Notes: generated from the sequence alone by a model not told the origin. A stretch of DNA of 64,000 nucleotides from Pelagibacteraceae bacterium AG-333-C14 (GCA_003282485.1 QBZD01000003.1:1-64000); one strand, 5' to 3'. Shown: positions 7,922 through 16,510, counted from the first letter of the stretch. Made by a program: numbers and translations.

Positions 7922-8775
7922 TGCTTTGGCATTAATGCCTTTATTGATTTTCCACTGAGTGCTGTACTTATTTTTGCATATTGCCTAATTATTTTTAAAA
8001 TTAGAGGGTCATTTACTTCCTTATAAAATTCATTTCGTGAATAAAGATCTTCAAACCAAGTCAATACGTGTGGATATAATTTATGAAAAGGAAATCCAGA
8101 TATGTATAGTCGATAAGAGTAAATAAACCATGCCAGGTCGAGCATCGAAAGCTTGTCACCCATTAAATATTTCTGATTAGTTAGATGACCTTCAAATTTG
8201 TTATAACGTTCACAAAATCTAACCAAGGACAGCTTTACAGACTCATTTGTAATTCCTTCTTCACCGTAGGTCTCATAAAATGAGACCTCTTTCATCTTTA
8301 GTGTATCAAGTTCAGAATTAGATGATTTATAATTTTTAAATACTTCAAGTCCCTTGGAACTTTTCTTGCCTAAACCACCAAACATATAGCGATAAGCAAT
8401 GTTTCTAATATCTTCATGAAGATCATCTTCATCTTTAAGAAGATTGTTCATATTTTCTATTTCGGACTCGTCAACTAGGGGGTTTTGAGGATACTTTTTC
8501 TCAAGGTACATCAATATATCATTGCTCTCAATTTCAACATGCCCATCATCTACAAGCACTGGAATGAGCCCCTTAGGATTAATTCCTAAAAACCATTCTG
8601 TGTAATTTTTTCCTGCTGCAAGATTTACACTATGCGAAGTCCAGCTAATTTTTTTTAAATTAAGATATATTCGAAGTTTCTGTGAGCAAGAAGATGTTCT
8701 AAAATTGAGTAAGTGTAACCCCTTCCAATCTAATATCTCTTTTGTTTTAACCTGTTCACTTGGAATAGTTGTCAT
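7918..8775 (-). CDS. glutathione S-transferase family protein
   Basis: A 285-aa protein with an N-terminal thioredoxin-like GST domain: HLLNFRTSSCSQKLRIYLNLKKISW at about residues 21-45, the glutathione-site motif NPKGLIPVLVDDG at about 72-84, and IESNDILMYLEKKYP. The all-helical C-terminal domain contains LMGDKLSMLDLAWFIY, the usual GST capping region. The catalytic residue is probably Ser/Cys in TSSCSQK. The protein is longer than typical bacterial GSTs (about 200-230 aa) through helices at about 110-180. It is coupled by ATGA to both the small membrane peptide upstream and the propeller gene downstream. Confidence 0.83.
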   Translation of the reverse strand: MTTIPSEQVKTKEILDWKGLHLLNFRTSSCSQKLRIYLNLKKISWTSHSVNLAAGKNYTEWFLGINPKGLIPVLVDDGHVEIESNDILMYLEKKYPQNPLVDESEIENMNNLLKDEDDLHEDIRNIAYRYMFGGLGKKSSKGLEVFKNYKSSNSELDTLKMKEVSFYETYGEEGITNESVKLSLVRFCERYNKFEGHLTNQKYLMGDKLSMLDLAWFIYSYRLYISGFPFHKLYPHVLTWFEDLYSRNEFYKEVNDPLILKIIRQYAKISTALSGKSIKALMPKQ

Positions 8776-8942
8776 TTATTTTTTCCCTTATTATTTTGCT
8801 TTGTGACTAAATAAGCTAGCACCAATATCACAGCTGTACCTGCCATCATGGATATATCTATTGATAAACCAAAGCCCATTAGTATAAAGCCGGTTAATGC
8901 ACCAATAAAAAATACTCCTATTATTTGCAGCACATTCTTCAT
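8772..8942 (-). CDS. 56-aa two-helix membrane peptide (below ORF-track cutoff)
   Basis: Frame translating as MKNVLQIIGVFFIGALTGFILMGFGLSIDISMMAGTAVILVLAYLVTKQNNKGKNK. Two hydrophobic stretches (about residues 5-25 and 31-46) and a Lys/Asn tail indicate a small inner-membrane protein with both ends in the cytoplasm. It begins 9 bases after the BT1-type transporter stop, and its stop overlaps the GST start (ATGA), which argues strongly that it is translated. An AATATTAATTT stretch precedes it with no clear Shine-Dalgarno. It could be an accessory subunit of the transporter; that is inference. Confidence 0.72.
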   Translation of the reverse strand: MKNVLQIIGVFFIGALTGFILMGFGLSIDISMMAGTAVILVLAYLVTKQNNKGKNK

Positions 8943-8951
8943 AAATTAATA

Positions 8952-10556
8952 TTACTCATTTGTTTTCAACCTTGTTCTCTGAATAATTATAACAGAAAAT
9001 ATTGGGACCAAAAGAGTGAGAAGTGTTACAACAATTAGTAAAATGCCCAATTCAGAGTAATCTGCAACTGAAAGAATTTCATTTGTAATCTTGTCTTTTA
9101 CTTCCCTTGTGACCTCATAAATCTGGTTAAGGTATTTTGTAAACAATGAACTTGCGGATAGAGCAAGATTAGTAAAAGAGGCAAATACTGCGAAAAATGT
9201 CGCTTTAAGATGAGCGGGCGCATTTCTCGCAATCCAAGCAAGCAGTGGTATCATCGATACTTGCCCCAAAGGCGATTCAAGCGCAGTATTAAAAATAGCT
9301 ATGAAACGCGCATCAACTACATCATTTGTTAAGGAAGCTGTCCACTGATGAAATCCATAATACATACCAACGCTTGGTAAAAATAAAACTGCACCAGCAA
9401 TAGATAAAATAACAATTATTTTTGCAATCGAGTTATTTACCATAAACGGCCTTAAAACAATTATTCCCAGTAATGTTAGAAATGAAGCAAGAAAAGAAAG
9501 AACTGAAAAAAATTTTTCATCAAAACCTAAATTATCTATTTCAAACCAAGTCAAACCTGCACCAGGACCTGGCATTGCTCTAAAAATAAATATTATTATT
9601 GCAGTTCCTAAAATAGTTAGTCGCATTGATTCAGGTAACTCTCGCATTAACTTAGCCATCAAAAAGAAAATAATGCTTACTGATCCTACAAACACGATCT
9701 CTTGAGCATAAGGAAGATTAAAGCCACCTACAGTAAGAGTAAATATTACAAAAATTAGTGAGCCACCAAGTATCCACCAATCAACTTTTGTTTCCTCATT
9801 CTCTATCTTCTCTTCAACACCAGCATTTGATAATTTATTTCTTCTTTTGTTTTTAAGGTAAATTGAGAGAAATACACCTAGTACTGAAATTAAAGGGATG
9901 ATCAATGCAAAGAGATAAATATTTGCATATAGCATTATTTTTTCTTGCTCTGTTTCAGCTTCAACGCTACTAAAAATGATTATATTAATTAAAGAAACAA
10001 CAACAGTACCTCCAATGATTGCAAACCTTCCCAAAGTTTGCATTGTGGTATGCATATTTTTTATTAACTCAGGTGAATAAAGTTTGCCTTCTTCATCTAA
10101 ACTTGGAACAGCTTCAACAGTCATTGCATCAGCTACGACGTCTTGCACAACATATCCAATTGGTGCTAGCAATACACTGATCACATACCAGGTTTCAATA
10201 TTAAGGAATTGTGACATAAACCCTGTGTGGCCAATTAGCCCATACATAATGCCTAGGCTTATGGCGAGTAATGAAGCTCCTATATATACAAGATAATTTT
10301 TTCGCTCCCAAATCAAATCAACTAAATGACCTATTGGCATTTTTAAGGCCCACGGAATTCCAGCCCAAAAACCAAGGCCTGCAAGAAATGCAGCAGATAA
10401 GTTGAGATAGTCTTTGACAAAAAAAGTTCCAACTATTCCTGTTAGTCCAGCAACACCAGCAGCTAAGTAAATCATGAGTGGTGGCAAGTAACTTAGCTTA
10501 AACTGCCTTCCTAGGTCTATAAATGTGCTTTCGATGAAATGATATAACTTACTCAT
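8952..10556 (-). CDS. folate-biopterin transporter (BT1) family MFS protein
   Basis: A 534-aa polytopic inner-membrane protein with about 12 hydrophobic segments. The N-terminal half (LPPLMIYLAAGVAGLTGIVGTFFVKDYLNLSAAFLAGLGFWAGIPWALKMPIGHLVD and VLLAPIGYVVQDVVADAMTVEAVP) has the look of the BT1/FBT branch of the major facilitator superfamily, whose members move folates, pteridines or S-adenosylmethionine. The central loop is charged (LKNKRRNKLSNAGVEEKIENEETK). Actual substrate is unknown. It leads a probable operon with the 56-aa membrane peptide, GST-like, propeller and ABM-like genes. It starts 17 bases after the YedK/HMCES stop. Confidence 0.78.
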   Translation of the reverse strand: MSKLYHFIESTFIDLGRQFKLSYLPPLMIYLAAGVAGLTGIVGTFFVKDYLNLSAAFLAGLGFWAGIPWALKMPIGHLVDLIWERKNYLVYIGASLLAISLGIMYGLIGHTGFMSQFLNIETWYVISVLLAPIGYVVQDVVADAMTVEAVPSLDEEGKLYSPELIKNMHTTMQTLGRFAIIGGTVVVSLINIIIFSSVEAETEQEKIMLYANIYLFALIIPLISVLGVFLSIYLKNKRRNKLSNAGVEEKIENEETKVDWWILGGSLIFVIFTLTVGGFNLPYAQEIVFVGSVSIIFFLMAKLMRELPESMRLTILGTAIIIFIFRAMPGPGAGLTWFEIDNLGFDEKFFSVLSFLASFLTLLGIIVLRPFMVNNSIAKIIVILSIAGAVLFLPSVGMYYGFHQWTASLTNDVVDARFIAIFNTALESPLGQVSMIPLLAWIARNAPAHLKATFFAVFASFTNLALSASSLFTKYLNQIYEVTREVKDKITNEILSVADYSELGILLIVVTLLTLLVPIFSVIIIQRTRLKTNE

Positions 10557-10572
10557 GCACGAATTATATATT

Positions 10573-11133
10573 TTAAATTTGTTCTAACAACTGACTGTTA
10601 TTATTTTTTGGACTATTTATTTGTTTAGATATCTCATAAAAGTTAACTTGATCATCTTTTTTTCTTTCTATTTGATGCTTGCCCGATATCCATTCACCTA
10701 TCTGTTTTTCTTCTAACAACAATGGCTGACGATGATGAACTTGAGCAATATGTTGAGATGATTGACAAGTTACCACCGCGCATCCACTTGTTAAATTGTA
10801 AATTCCAGCAAAATAAATGAGTTCAGTCTTTATAGAATGAAAAAAAGGTTTTTTTTCGTTTTTTAATCTTTGCCATTCAATCCATCCATTTGCGACAAAA
10901 ACACATCGCATGGAACCTTTAAAAGACGGCTTCTCAAGCAACGTTTCGTGGCGGCAATTAATAAGTTTCATGTCCTCTTTCCATTTTGGAGAATAAGACC
11001 ACTTAATCATTTCAGGATTTGGTTTGAGTACTAGAACATCTTGTGATGGCGCAATATTAAATGATGCTGATACTTTAGTTTTAAATTTTTCTCTAACTGC
11101 TCCTGTATCTGAAAGTACGTAACGCCCACACAT
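10573..11133 (-). CDS. SOS response-associated peptidase YedK/HMCES family
   Basis: Forms a protective thiazolidine DNA-protein crosslink with abasic sites in single-stranded DNA. The catalytic Cys2 is present (MCGRYVLS), along with the Asn-containing FNIAPSQ, the INCRHETLLEKPSF block, the Glu of GWIEW (family GFYEW) and the His of HHRQP (family HxRMP). At 186 aa it is shorter than the common 220-230 aa, lacking residues mostly in loops. Start is fixed because the initiator Met must precede Cys2. The upstream TPR gene stop overlaps it by one base (TGATG). Confidence 0.9.
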   Translation of the reverse strand: MCGRYVLSDTGAVREKFKTKVSASFNIAPSQDVLVLKPNPEMIKWSYSPKWKEDMKLINCRHETLLEKPSFKGSMRCVFVANGWIEWQRLKNEKKPFFHSIKTELIYFAGIYNLTSGCAVVTCQSSQHIAQVHHRQPLLLEEKQIGEWISGKHQIERKKDDQVNFYEISKQINSPKNNNSQLLEQI

Positions 11134-11660
11134 CAGACTAGTAAATCATTAATTAATTTTAATCTGTCTTGAGATTTCTTGCTTGAAGGAATAATTTCTA
11201 AAATTCGCCTATAAATTACTGCGGCACCTACGAGGTCATCTTGCATTAGGTAAATTTCGGCTAAACCGTCAAGTGCGCCAAAATGACGAGGCTCTAGATT
11301 TAACGTCTTTTCAATATCTGATATAGATTTGTTTAATTCACCTTTTAAAAAATAAACAGTAGCTCTTTTGTTCCACCCTTCAGCAAACTCTGGGCTTTGC
11401 TTGACAACTTTTGTGAATAATTCGATTGCATTATCTAGTTCTCCAACATCCATGGATTTATTGGCTTCATCAAATATAATTTGAGTTTCTTGGTTATCGG
11501 CTATAGACCATATATCCCAAATATTAAACAGAAGCTTACTAGCTTCCATATTATTTGTGCTTAAAAATAATTTATTAAAAAGTTCAATTAAGCGTTCATC
11601 TTTTTGATCCGCCTGAGCAAAATTAGAAAAAAGAATTATAAGGATAATTAACCTTTTCAA
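11133..11660 (-). CDS. periplasmic TPR-repeat protein
   Basis: A 175-aa protein with a signal peptide (KRLIILIILFSNFAQA) and three tetratricopeptide-type helical pairs: MDVGELDNAIELFTKVVKQSPEFAEGWNKRATVYFLKGELNKSISDIEKTLNLEPRHFGALDGLAEIYLMQDDLVGAAVIYRRIL. TPRs mediate protein contacts; no enzymatic role is implied. The ORF track starts at a TTG at 11675. I prefer the in-frame TTG at 11660, which leaves a clean signal peptide, has GGAGAG about 9 bases upstream and overlaps the OYE stop as TTGA. Downstream it is coupled to the YedK/HMCES gene. Confidence 0.78.
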   Translation of the reverse strand: MKRLIILIILFSNFAQADQKDERLIELFNKLFLSTNNMEASKLLFNIWDIWSIADNQETQIIFDEANKSMDVGELDNAIELFTKVVKQSPEFAEGWNKRATVYFLKGELNKSISDIEKTLNLEPRHFGALDGLAEIYLMQDDLVGAAVIYRRILEIIPSSKKSQDRLKLINDLLV

Positions 11661-12973
11661 TTTAAATCTCTCCAATATTTTTGGTATTTTTTACTGTTGG
11701 CGGAATCTTCTCTAAAATGATCAAATAAAGCTTTTGTAAGACTGAGTTTATTATTTACTTCTTCACCATTAGCCATTTTTAAAATTTGTCGATAGCACCA
11801 ATATACTTGAGCTGCTTTATTGTTAGACCTCATCAATGCAATCGGACTGTTTAGGCCGAATATCCAAGGTCCAAATTGAAGAATATTTTCATAAAGTGCA
11901 GCTGATTTTCTTTCACCACTTATCAATTCATTAACGATTTCAGGTTCGGAACATAAAGGTCTTCCAAGACCTATAACATCACAGGCCCCACTATTGAGTG
12001 CACTATTCATTCCATCGGCAGTGCGAAAACCTCCAGTTACAGCAAGAGGAATTGAGAGAAACTTCTTGATTTCCTCTGCATATTTCAAAAAATAAGCCTC
12101 TCGAACAAATGTGCTTCTTTGAGGTTTTATTGTTTTCATTTTTTTTAGGTTGAAAGAATCAATCTCTAAAGCTGCAAAATTTTCATATGTTCCGCCAGAA
12201 ATCTCAAGCAAGTCCAATGAAGTTGAATTTAGTAGTTTCGCAACTTCAATACTTTCTTCATGAGTAAAACCACCTTTTTGAAAATCTGATGAGTTTAATT
12301 TTATAGATATAGGGTAGTTATTTCCAACTTTTGCCCTTATCCCATCAATAATACACATCAACAATCTTGATCTATTTTCAATGCTGCCACCCCATTGATC
12401 AGTTCTATTATTAATATTTGGAGACAAAAATTCTGATAACAAATATCCATGCGCTGAGTGTAGTTGTACTCCAGTAAAACCAGTCTGTTTTGCAATTTCA
12501 GCAGCATTAATAAATCGATCAATGATATCTAGAATCTGAGAATGTGAGAGTTCCTCAGGAACTCCAAATTTCAAAACTCCACCTAACGTTGGCATAGGTT
12601 TAACTGAGGGAGCTACAGATTTTTTATTTATAGAATATGGGGTTTGACGCCCAGCATGACTTAGTTGCATCCATAATTGAGTATTATTTTGAGTCCCTGC
12701 TTTAGACCAATCTGCTAAAGATGCTAAACTTTCGTTACTTTGGTTACCCTCAATAATGACATTTCCAGCCCTTTCAATATAACGATGATCTACCTGTACA
12801 TTCCCAGTAATACAAATGCCTGTTCCACCTTTAGCCCATCTATCGTAGAGGTTGGCATGCTTCTTATTGGCGACTGCATCACTGTTAGCGAGGCCCTCAG
12901 TCATCGCTGATTTTAGAAACCTATTCTTTATCTCAACTCCACAAGGAAGCTCTAAATTCTCATTTATTTTCAT
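11657..12973 (-). CDS. NADH:flavin oxidoreductase, Old Yellow Enzyme family
   Basis: FMN-dependent TIM-barrel ene-reductase (438 aa). Typical motifs are present: LKSAMTEGLAN near the N-terminus, LWMQLSHAGRQTP at about residues 100-112, GFTGVQLHSAHGYLLSEFLSPNINNRTDQWGGSIENRSRLL at about 165-205 (active-site HSAHGYL and the NxRxDxYGGSxxNR pattern), and CDVIGLGRPLCSEP at about 333-346 for phosphate binding. No C-terminal 4Fe-4S and FAD/NAD(P) domains follow, so it is the short OYE type. The substrate is unknown. It leads a coupled set with the TPR and YedK/HMCES genes. Confidence 0.87.
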   Translation of the reverse strand: MKINENLELPCGVEIKNRFLKSAMTEGLANSDAVANKKHANLYDRWAKGGTGICITGNVQVDHRYIERAGNVIIEGNQSNESLASLADWSKAGTQNNTQLWMQLSHAGRQTPYSINKKSVAPSVKPMPTLGGVLKFGVPEELSHSQILDIIDRFINAAEIAKQTGFTGVQLHSAHGYLLSEFLSPNINNRTDQWGGSIENRSRLLMCIIDGIRAKVGNNYPISIKLNSSDFQKGGFTHEESIEVAKLLNSTSLDLLEISGGTYENFAALEIDSFNLKKMKTIKPQRSTFVREAYFLKYAEEIKKFLSIPLAVTGGFRTADGMNSALNSGACDVIGLGRPLCSEPEIVNELISGERKSAALYENILQFGPWIFGLNSPIALMRSNNKAAQVYWCYRQILKMANGEEVNNKLSLTKALFDHFREDSANSKKYQKYWRDLN

Positions 12974-13039
12974 TTTTTTATCTTAGTAAATATAGAGTAA
13001 AAACAAATGACTTATAGAGTTTTATAGAAAAATGTTCTT

Positions 13040-13129
13040 TTAAACCCAGCCACGATGACAATATTTTTCAAACAACCCAGACTTAGTTGGATAAGTTACA
13101 TCCAATGCTGAGCTTGTTTGAGTATCGAT
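13040..13129 (-). other. short open stretch after peroxiredoxin gene, possible gene remnant
   Basis: The gap between the peroxiredoxin and OYE genes contains an uninterrupted 29-codon minus-strand frame ending CHRGWV. It has mixed, protein-like composition (LDVTYPTKSGLFEKYCHRGWV) but no ATG start and an in-frame stop just upstream. It looks like the tail of a lost gene, though chance cannot be excluded. Nothing else was recognised between 12974 and 13141. Confidence 0.2.
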
Positions 13130-13141
13130 TTATGATCCTTA

Positions 13142-13804
13142 TTACTTTGAAGGATCGGGCACCTTACGTAAATAAGGTTTTACAGTTTCCCACCCATCAG
13201 GATATATTTTTTCTGCATCCTCATTTTTAACTGCAGGAAGTATTACAACATCTTCTCCTTTTTGCCAATTAGCTGGAGTTGCAACTTTATGATTAGCTGT
13301 AAGTTGCATAGAATCAATTGCTCGTAATATTTCATGAAAATTCCTGCCAGTAGCCATCGGATATGTAAGATATAAACCAATTCTTTTATCTGGTCTTACA
13401 ACAAATATTGTACGAACAGTTTCATTGTCTACAGCAGTTCTACCCATTGATGATGTACCAGCATCACCTTCGAGCATATTAAAAAGTTTTGCAACTTTTA
13501 AATCTTCATCGGCAATGATTGGATAGGTTGGCCTGATACCTGAAACATCTTTAATATCGTCTAACCATTTTACATGATCTTCAACTCCATCAACACTCAG
13601 TCCAATTACTTTTACATTTCGTTTATCGAATTCATCTTTCATTCCAGCCAATACACCTAGTTCTGTCGTACAAACGGGTGTGAAATCCTTAGGGTGTGAA
13701 AACAACACCCCCCAACTATCTCCTAGCCATTCATGAAAAGATATGTCCCCTTCTGAAGTCTTAGCTTCAAAATCTGGACACATACTATTAATTTTTAAAG
13801 TCAT
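13142..13804 (-). CDS. 1-Cys peroxiredoxin (Prx6 type)
   Basis: Thiol peroxidase that reduces hydrogen peroxide and alkyl or lipid hydroperoxides. The peroxidatic Cys lies in SHPKDFTPVCTTELG at about residues 36-50, the PxxxTxxC motif of the AhpC/TSA family. The length of 220 aa and the Prx6-type C-terminal domain (RPDKRIGLYLTYPMATGRNFHEILRAIDSMQLT and KGEDVVILPAV) support the 1-Cys class. No conserved resolving Cys is seen. It is cytoplasmic and diverges from the persulfide dioxygenase-like gene with 79 bases between the starts, so they may share a regulatory region. Confidence 0.93.
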   Translation of the reverse strand: MTLKINSMCPDFEAKTSEGDISFHEWLGDSWGVLFSHPKDFTPVCTTELGVLAGMKDEFDKRNVKVIGLSVDGVEDHVKWLDDIKDVSGIRPTYPIIADEDLKVAKLFNMLEGDAGTSSMGRTAVDNETVRTIFVVRPDKRIGLYLTYPMATGRNFHEILRAIDSMQLTANHKVATPANWQKGEDVVILPAVKNEDAEKIYPDGWETVKPYLRKVPDPSK

Positions 13805-13883
13805 TTAATTCCCCTTTATTAATTTAGAATTATTATAAACAAGATTGCTTTCTGTTCAATTTTTTATAAGATGTTGATTCAAA

Positions 13884-14576
13884 ATGATTTTTAAACAACT
13901 TTTTGACGAGAAATCATCTACTTACACGTATATCGTTGCAAGCGGTAAGGGTCGTGAAGCCTTAATAATTGATCCAGTAATAGAACATACATCAATTTAT
14001 ACTAATTTGCTAAATGACTTTGATTTAAGGTTGGTAAAAGTTATCGACACTCATATACACGCTGATCATATTTCTGCTATGGCAGAATTAAAAGAGAGAA
14101 CAAATTGTGAAACAGTTATGGGAGAGCACACGAAATCTGAAGTAGTTAGCTTGAAGGTAAAGGACAATGAAAAGATAAATATAGACGGAATTGTTTTACA
14201 AGCTCTTTATACTCCGGGACACACAGATGATTCATATTGTTTTACTATGAAAGATCGAATTTTCACTGGTGATACACTTTTGATTAATGGAACAGGAAGA
14301 ACCGATTTCCAAAATGGTAATTCCAAAGATGCTTATCATTCACTTTTCAAACGTTTATTGATACTTCCTGAAGAGACTTTAGTTTATCCAGCACATGACT
14401 ATAAAGGTAATAAGCACTCATCTATTGGCAATGAGAAGAAAAACAACCCGCGTCTTCAGGTAAACAGTGCTGAAGAGTATGCTGAGATAATGGATAATTT
14501 AAATTTGGCTAATCCTCAAATGATGGATATTGCCGTTCCTGCAAACTTAAATGGGCTGAAGTTGAGAAAAATTTAA
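13884..14576 (+). CDS. MBL-fold persulfide dioxygenase-like protein (ETHE1/Blh type)
   Basis: Metallo-beta-lactamase fold, 230 aa. ETHE1-type members oxidise glutathione persulfide to sulfite with a mononuclear iron. Metal ligands are visible: DTHIHADHISAM at about residues 55-66 (HxHxDH), GHTDDSYCF at about 112-120, FTGDTLLINGTGRTDFQNGN at about 127-146 with the Asp ligand, and YPAHDYKG at about 171-178. The TGDTLLINGTGRTDFQ block is the ETHE1 style rather than glyoxalase II. The rhodanese gene at 5350 could be a functional partner, though it is not adjacent. Divergent from the peroxiredoxin gene. Confidence 0.87.
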   Translation: MIFKQLFDEKSSTYTYIVASGKGREALIIDPVIEHTSIYTNLLNDFDLRLVKVIDTHIHADHISAMAELKERTNCETVMGEHTKSEVVSLKVKDNEKINIDGIVLQALYTPGHTDDSYCFTMKDRIFTGDTLLINGTGRTDFQNGNSKDAYHSLFKRLLILPEETLVYPAHDYKGNKHSSIGNEKKNNPRLQVNSAEEYAEIMDNLNLANPQMMDIAVPANLNGLKLRKI

Positions 14577-14590
14577 TACTTTAAATTAAA

Positions 14591-15577
14591 TTAGTTATTT
14601 TTTATAAAAACTTCAATATCATTTGCTAGCTGTTCAGGAATTTCCATGGGTGGCATATGTCCTACATTAGGATATGAAATTAATTCTACATTTGGAATTT
14701 GTTCTACAAAATGATCAATAAATTTTATATCAACAAGATTATCTTCTTCGCCATGAAGAATTAGTGATGGGACATTTATTTTTCTCAAATCTAATGGATT
14801 AGCGATGAAATTTGTTTCAAGATCTTCGGCAAGCATGCCAATAGCAACCCTGGTTCCTTCCATCAAAATTATATCATGAAATTGATCCACAAGTTCTTCT
14901 GTCACTATAGATTGATCATACACAGTCTGCGAGACTCCTTCTTTAACTAAAATTCTAGGTGTTAAAAATTCTAACAATCTAATAAATAATTTTGACTCAA
15001 TCAGCTCGAATGCTAAGGGAGGGGCATTAATCAATTGAAAATCGTTGAATTCTTGCTCATTAGCAAAAAATGCAGATCCAACAATAATTAATCCATTCAA
15101 TTGATCTATATTTCTTAATGCATACCTCCAAGCAATCATACCTCCCATGGAATGGCCAACTAAATAGAATTTATCAATTTCTAATATCTCAACGACCTCC
15201 TCTATCACTCTTTCATATGCCTCTTGATTATATAGATCTGAATTTACTGCTCCTGTTAAGCCATGAGCTGGAAGATCTAGAGAAATTATTCTGTATTCAT
15301 TACTTAAAAAGGGCACTAACGCCTCATAATTAAATAGTGATCCGTTAAATCCATGAACCATTACTAAGATCTTACCTTCTTTATTACCTTCATCTCTAAA
15401 ATGTATTTTAGAGCCATCAGCTAATTCAAGAAATTCAGATGCTCCAATGGCATGTTTTGAGATAATTTCACTTTTTGGAATATCAAAATAAAAAGAATTA
15501 TATAATCCAAATATCAATAAGATAAAAAAAATTATAGAAGTGATTTTGATCGTCTTAATAATATTTTTATATCTCAT
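14591..15577 (-). CDS. membrane-anchored alpha/beta hydrolase
   Basis: Serine hydrolase fold with an N-terminal transmembrane anchor (IKITSIIFFILLIFGLYNSF at about residues 9-28). The oxyanion-hole motif MVHGFNGS and the nucleophile elbow GHSMGGMIAW are clear; the catalytic acid lies near HGEEDNLVD and the His in NVGHMPP. Substrate is unknown. The track starts at 15649, deep inside the TauD gene. The ATG at 15577 (MRYKNIIKTIKIT) overlaps the TauD stop by only 11 bases and places the anchor at the N-terminus, so I use it, giving 328 aa. Probably coupled to the dioxygenase gene. Confidence 0.85.
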   Translation of the reverse strand: MRYKNIIKTIKITSIIFFILLIFGLYNSFYFDIPKSEIISKHAIGASEFLELADGSKIHFRDEGNKEGKILVMVHGFNGSLFNYEALVPFLSNEYRIISLDLPAHGLTGAVNSDLYNQEAYERVIEEVVEILEIDKFYLVGHSMGGMIAWRYALRNIDQLNGLIIVGSAFFANEQEFNDFQLINAPPLAFELIESKLFIRLLEFLTPRILVKEGVSQTVYDQSIVTEELVDQFHDIILMEGTRVAIGMLAEDLETNFIANPLDLRKINVPSLILHGEEDNLVDIKFIDHFVEQIPNVELISYPNVGHMPPMEIPEQLANDIEVFIKNN

Positions 15578-16415
15578 AAGCTGCGATTGTTGTTCGATGT
15601 AAAAGTCTCTCTTGACCTTCATAGCCTCCTGTGGCCCTGTGCAAAACACTTCTGTTATCCCACATAATTAACATATCTTTTTTCCATTGGTGCTTATAAA
15701 TAAACTCTTCCTGACACTGCCAAGCACTTAATTCCATTAGTAGTTTCATCGCATCTTGGCTATTCATGCCATCAATACCAATGATGTAACCTATTGTACC
15801 ATAAATCCCCTCACGTTTTGTCTCAGGATGCTTCTTTATTATAGGATGTAATTGTTTTGAAAATGCTTCATCAGATGCACGTATATCCATACTTCGTCCC
15901 ATTTCTTTATCTTTGTCTCCATATCCTCCTCCTGGCGAATAAGGAACCAAAGCTGAATGAATTGCATTTTTACCCTCAAGTTTTTTTCTAAGCGAGGATG
16001 GTATTTTTTCTAATGCCATGTGTTGATTGGCAAATAAAGTATCGCCACCTTTAGTTGGAATAATTTTTCCATAAAGGCAGGTACCTGCTGGAGGGTTTTC
16101 TTGAAAACTCCAATCTGTATGCCAATTGTCCGCAAAAATTGGAACCTTCTCATCCGCTTCTCTTTTAACAGCAATAATATTTTTTCTACCTGGAATTGGC
16201 GCTATGAAAGGATCATTTCCAAATGAACCAAAGCAAAGAGTAAAGCGTTCAAGAGCATCATCATCTAAAGATTGATTTGGAAAGCTCAGCACGTGGTGCT
16301 CAAGCCACAAATCTCTTATATCTGAGATCTGACTCTCCAGGAGCTCTCTTGTCAAATCAATTCCTGAGATTTCAGCGCCACAAGCTTGATCAGAAATAGC
16401 CACATTAAAACTCAT
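15567..16415 (-). CDS. TauD/TfdA family 2-oxoglutarate-dependent dioxygenase
   Basis: Fe(II)/2-oxoglutarate oxygenase of 282 aa. The HxD metal pair is in NWHTDWSFQENPPAGTCLYG at about residues 107-125, and the distal His is in MWDNRSVLHRATGGYEGQERLLHRTTI near the C-terminus, with the 2OG-binding Arg in the RLLHRTT segment. HHVLSFPNQSL near residue 40 is typical of the family. Members act on taurine, 2,4-D and other sulfonates or aryloxy acids, so the substrate cannot be assigned. It is upstream of and overlaps the alpha/beta hydrolase gene. Confidence 0.9.
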   Translation of the reverse strand: MSFNVAISDQACGAEISGIDLTRELLESQISDIRDLWLEHHVLSFPNQSLDDDALERFTLCFGSFGNDPFIAPIPGRKNIIAVKREADEKVPIFADNWHTDWSFQENPPAGTCLYGKIIPTKGGDTLFANQHMALEKIPSSLRKKLEGKNAIHSALVPYSPGGGYGDKDKEMGRSMDIRASDEAFSKQLHPIIKKHPETKREGIYGTIGYIIGIDGMNSQDAMKLLMELSAWQCQEEFIYKHQWKKDMLIMWDNRSVLHRATGGYEGQERLLHRTTIAAYEI

Positions 16416-16461
16416 AATTAATTAGGCTATTCAATAATCTTCATTTTGTAAATGTAGAGAT

Positions 16462-16510
16462 TTTGGTGGGCCCACTAGGACTCGAACCTAGGACAACTCC
16501 GTTATGAGCG
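16462..16510 (+). repeat. left copy of a 49-bp direct repeat (attachment-site-like)
   Basis: Identical to 17166-17214: TTTGGTGGGCCCACTAGGAC and onward, ending at TTATGAGCG. This is the 3' 47 bases of the CAT-anticodon tRNA plus two flanking T. The match stops abruptly in the anticodon stem (TGGCG here, GAGGG in the intact gene). Its position downstream of the tRNA and in the same orientation is what site-specific integration by a tyrosine recombinase into a tRNA 3' end leaves behind. Confidence 0.85.
16464..16510 (-). pseudogene. tRNA(CAT) 3' fragment
   Basis: The 3' part of a tRNA gene: anticodon loop CTCATAA, half the anticodon stem, the variable loop, T arm, acceptor 3' strand and encoded CCA. 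The 5' acceptor strand and D arm are replaced by unrelated sequence, so no tRNA can form. It is best read as the displaced att copy left by integration into the intact gene at 17168-17244. Confidence 0.85.

Noticed and set aside
15578-15649. Upstream start of the alpha/beta hydrolase ORF (MFCTGPQEAMKVKRD...)
   Set aside because: The extension lies in another frame of the TauD gene and lacks family features; the ATG at 15577 gives a normal membrane-anchor N-terminus.
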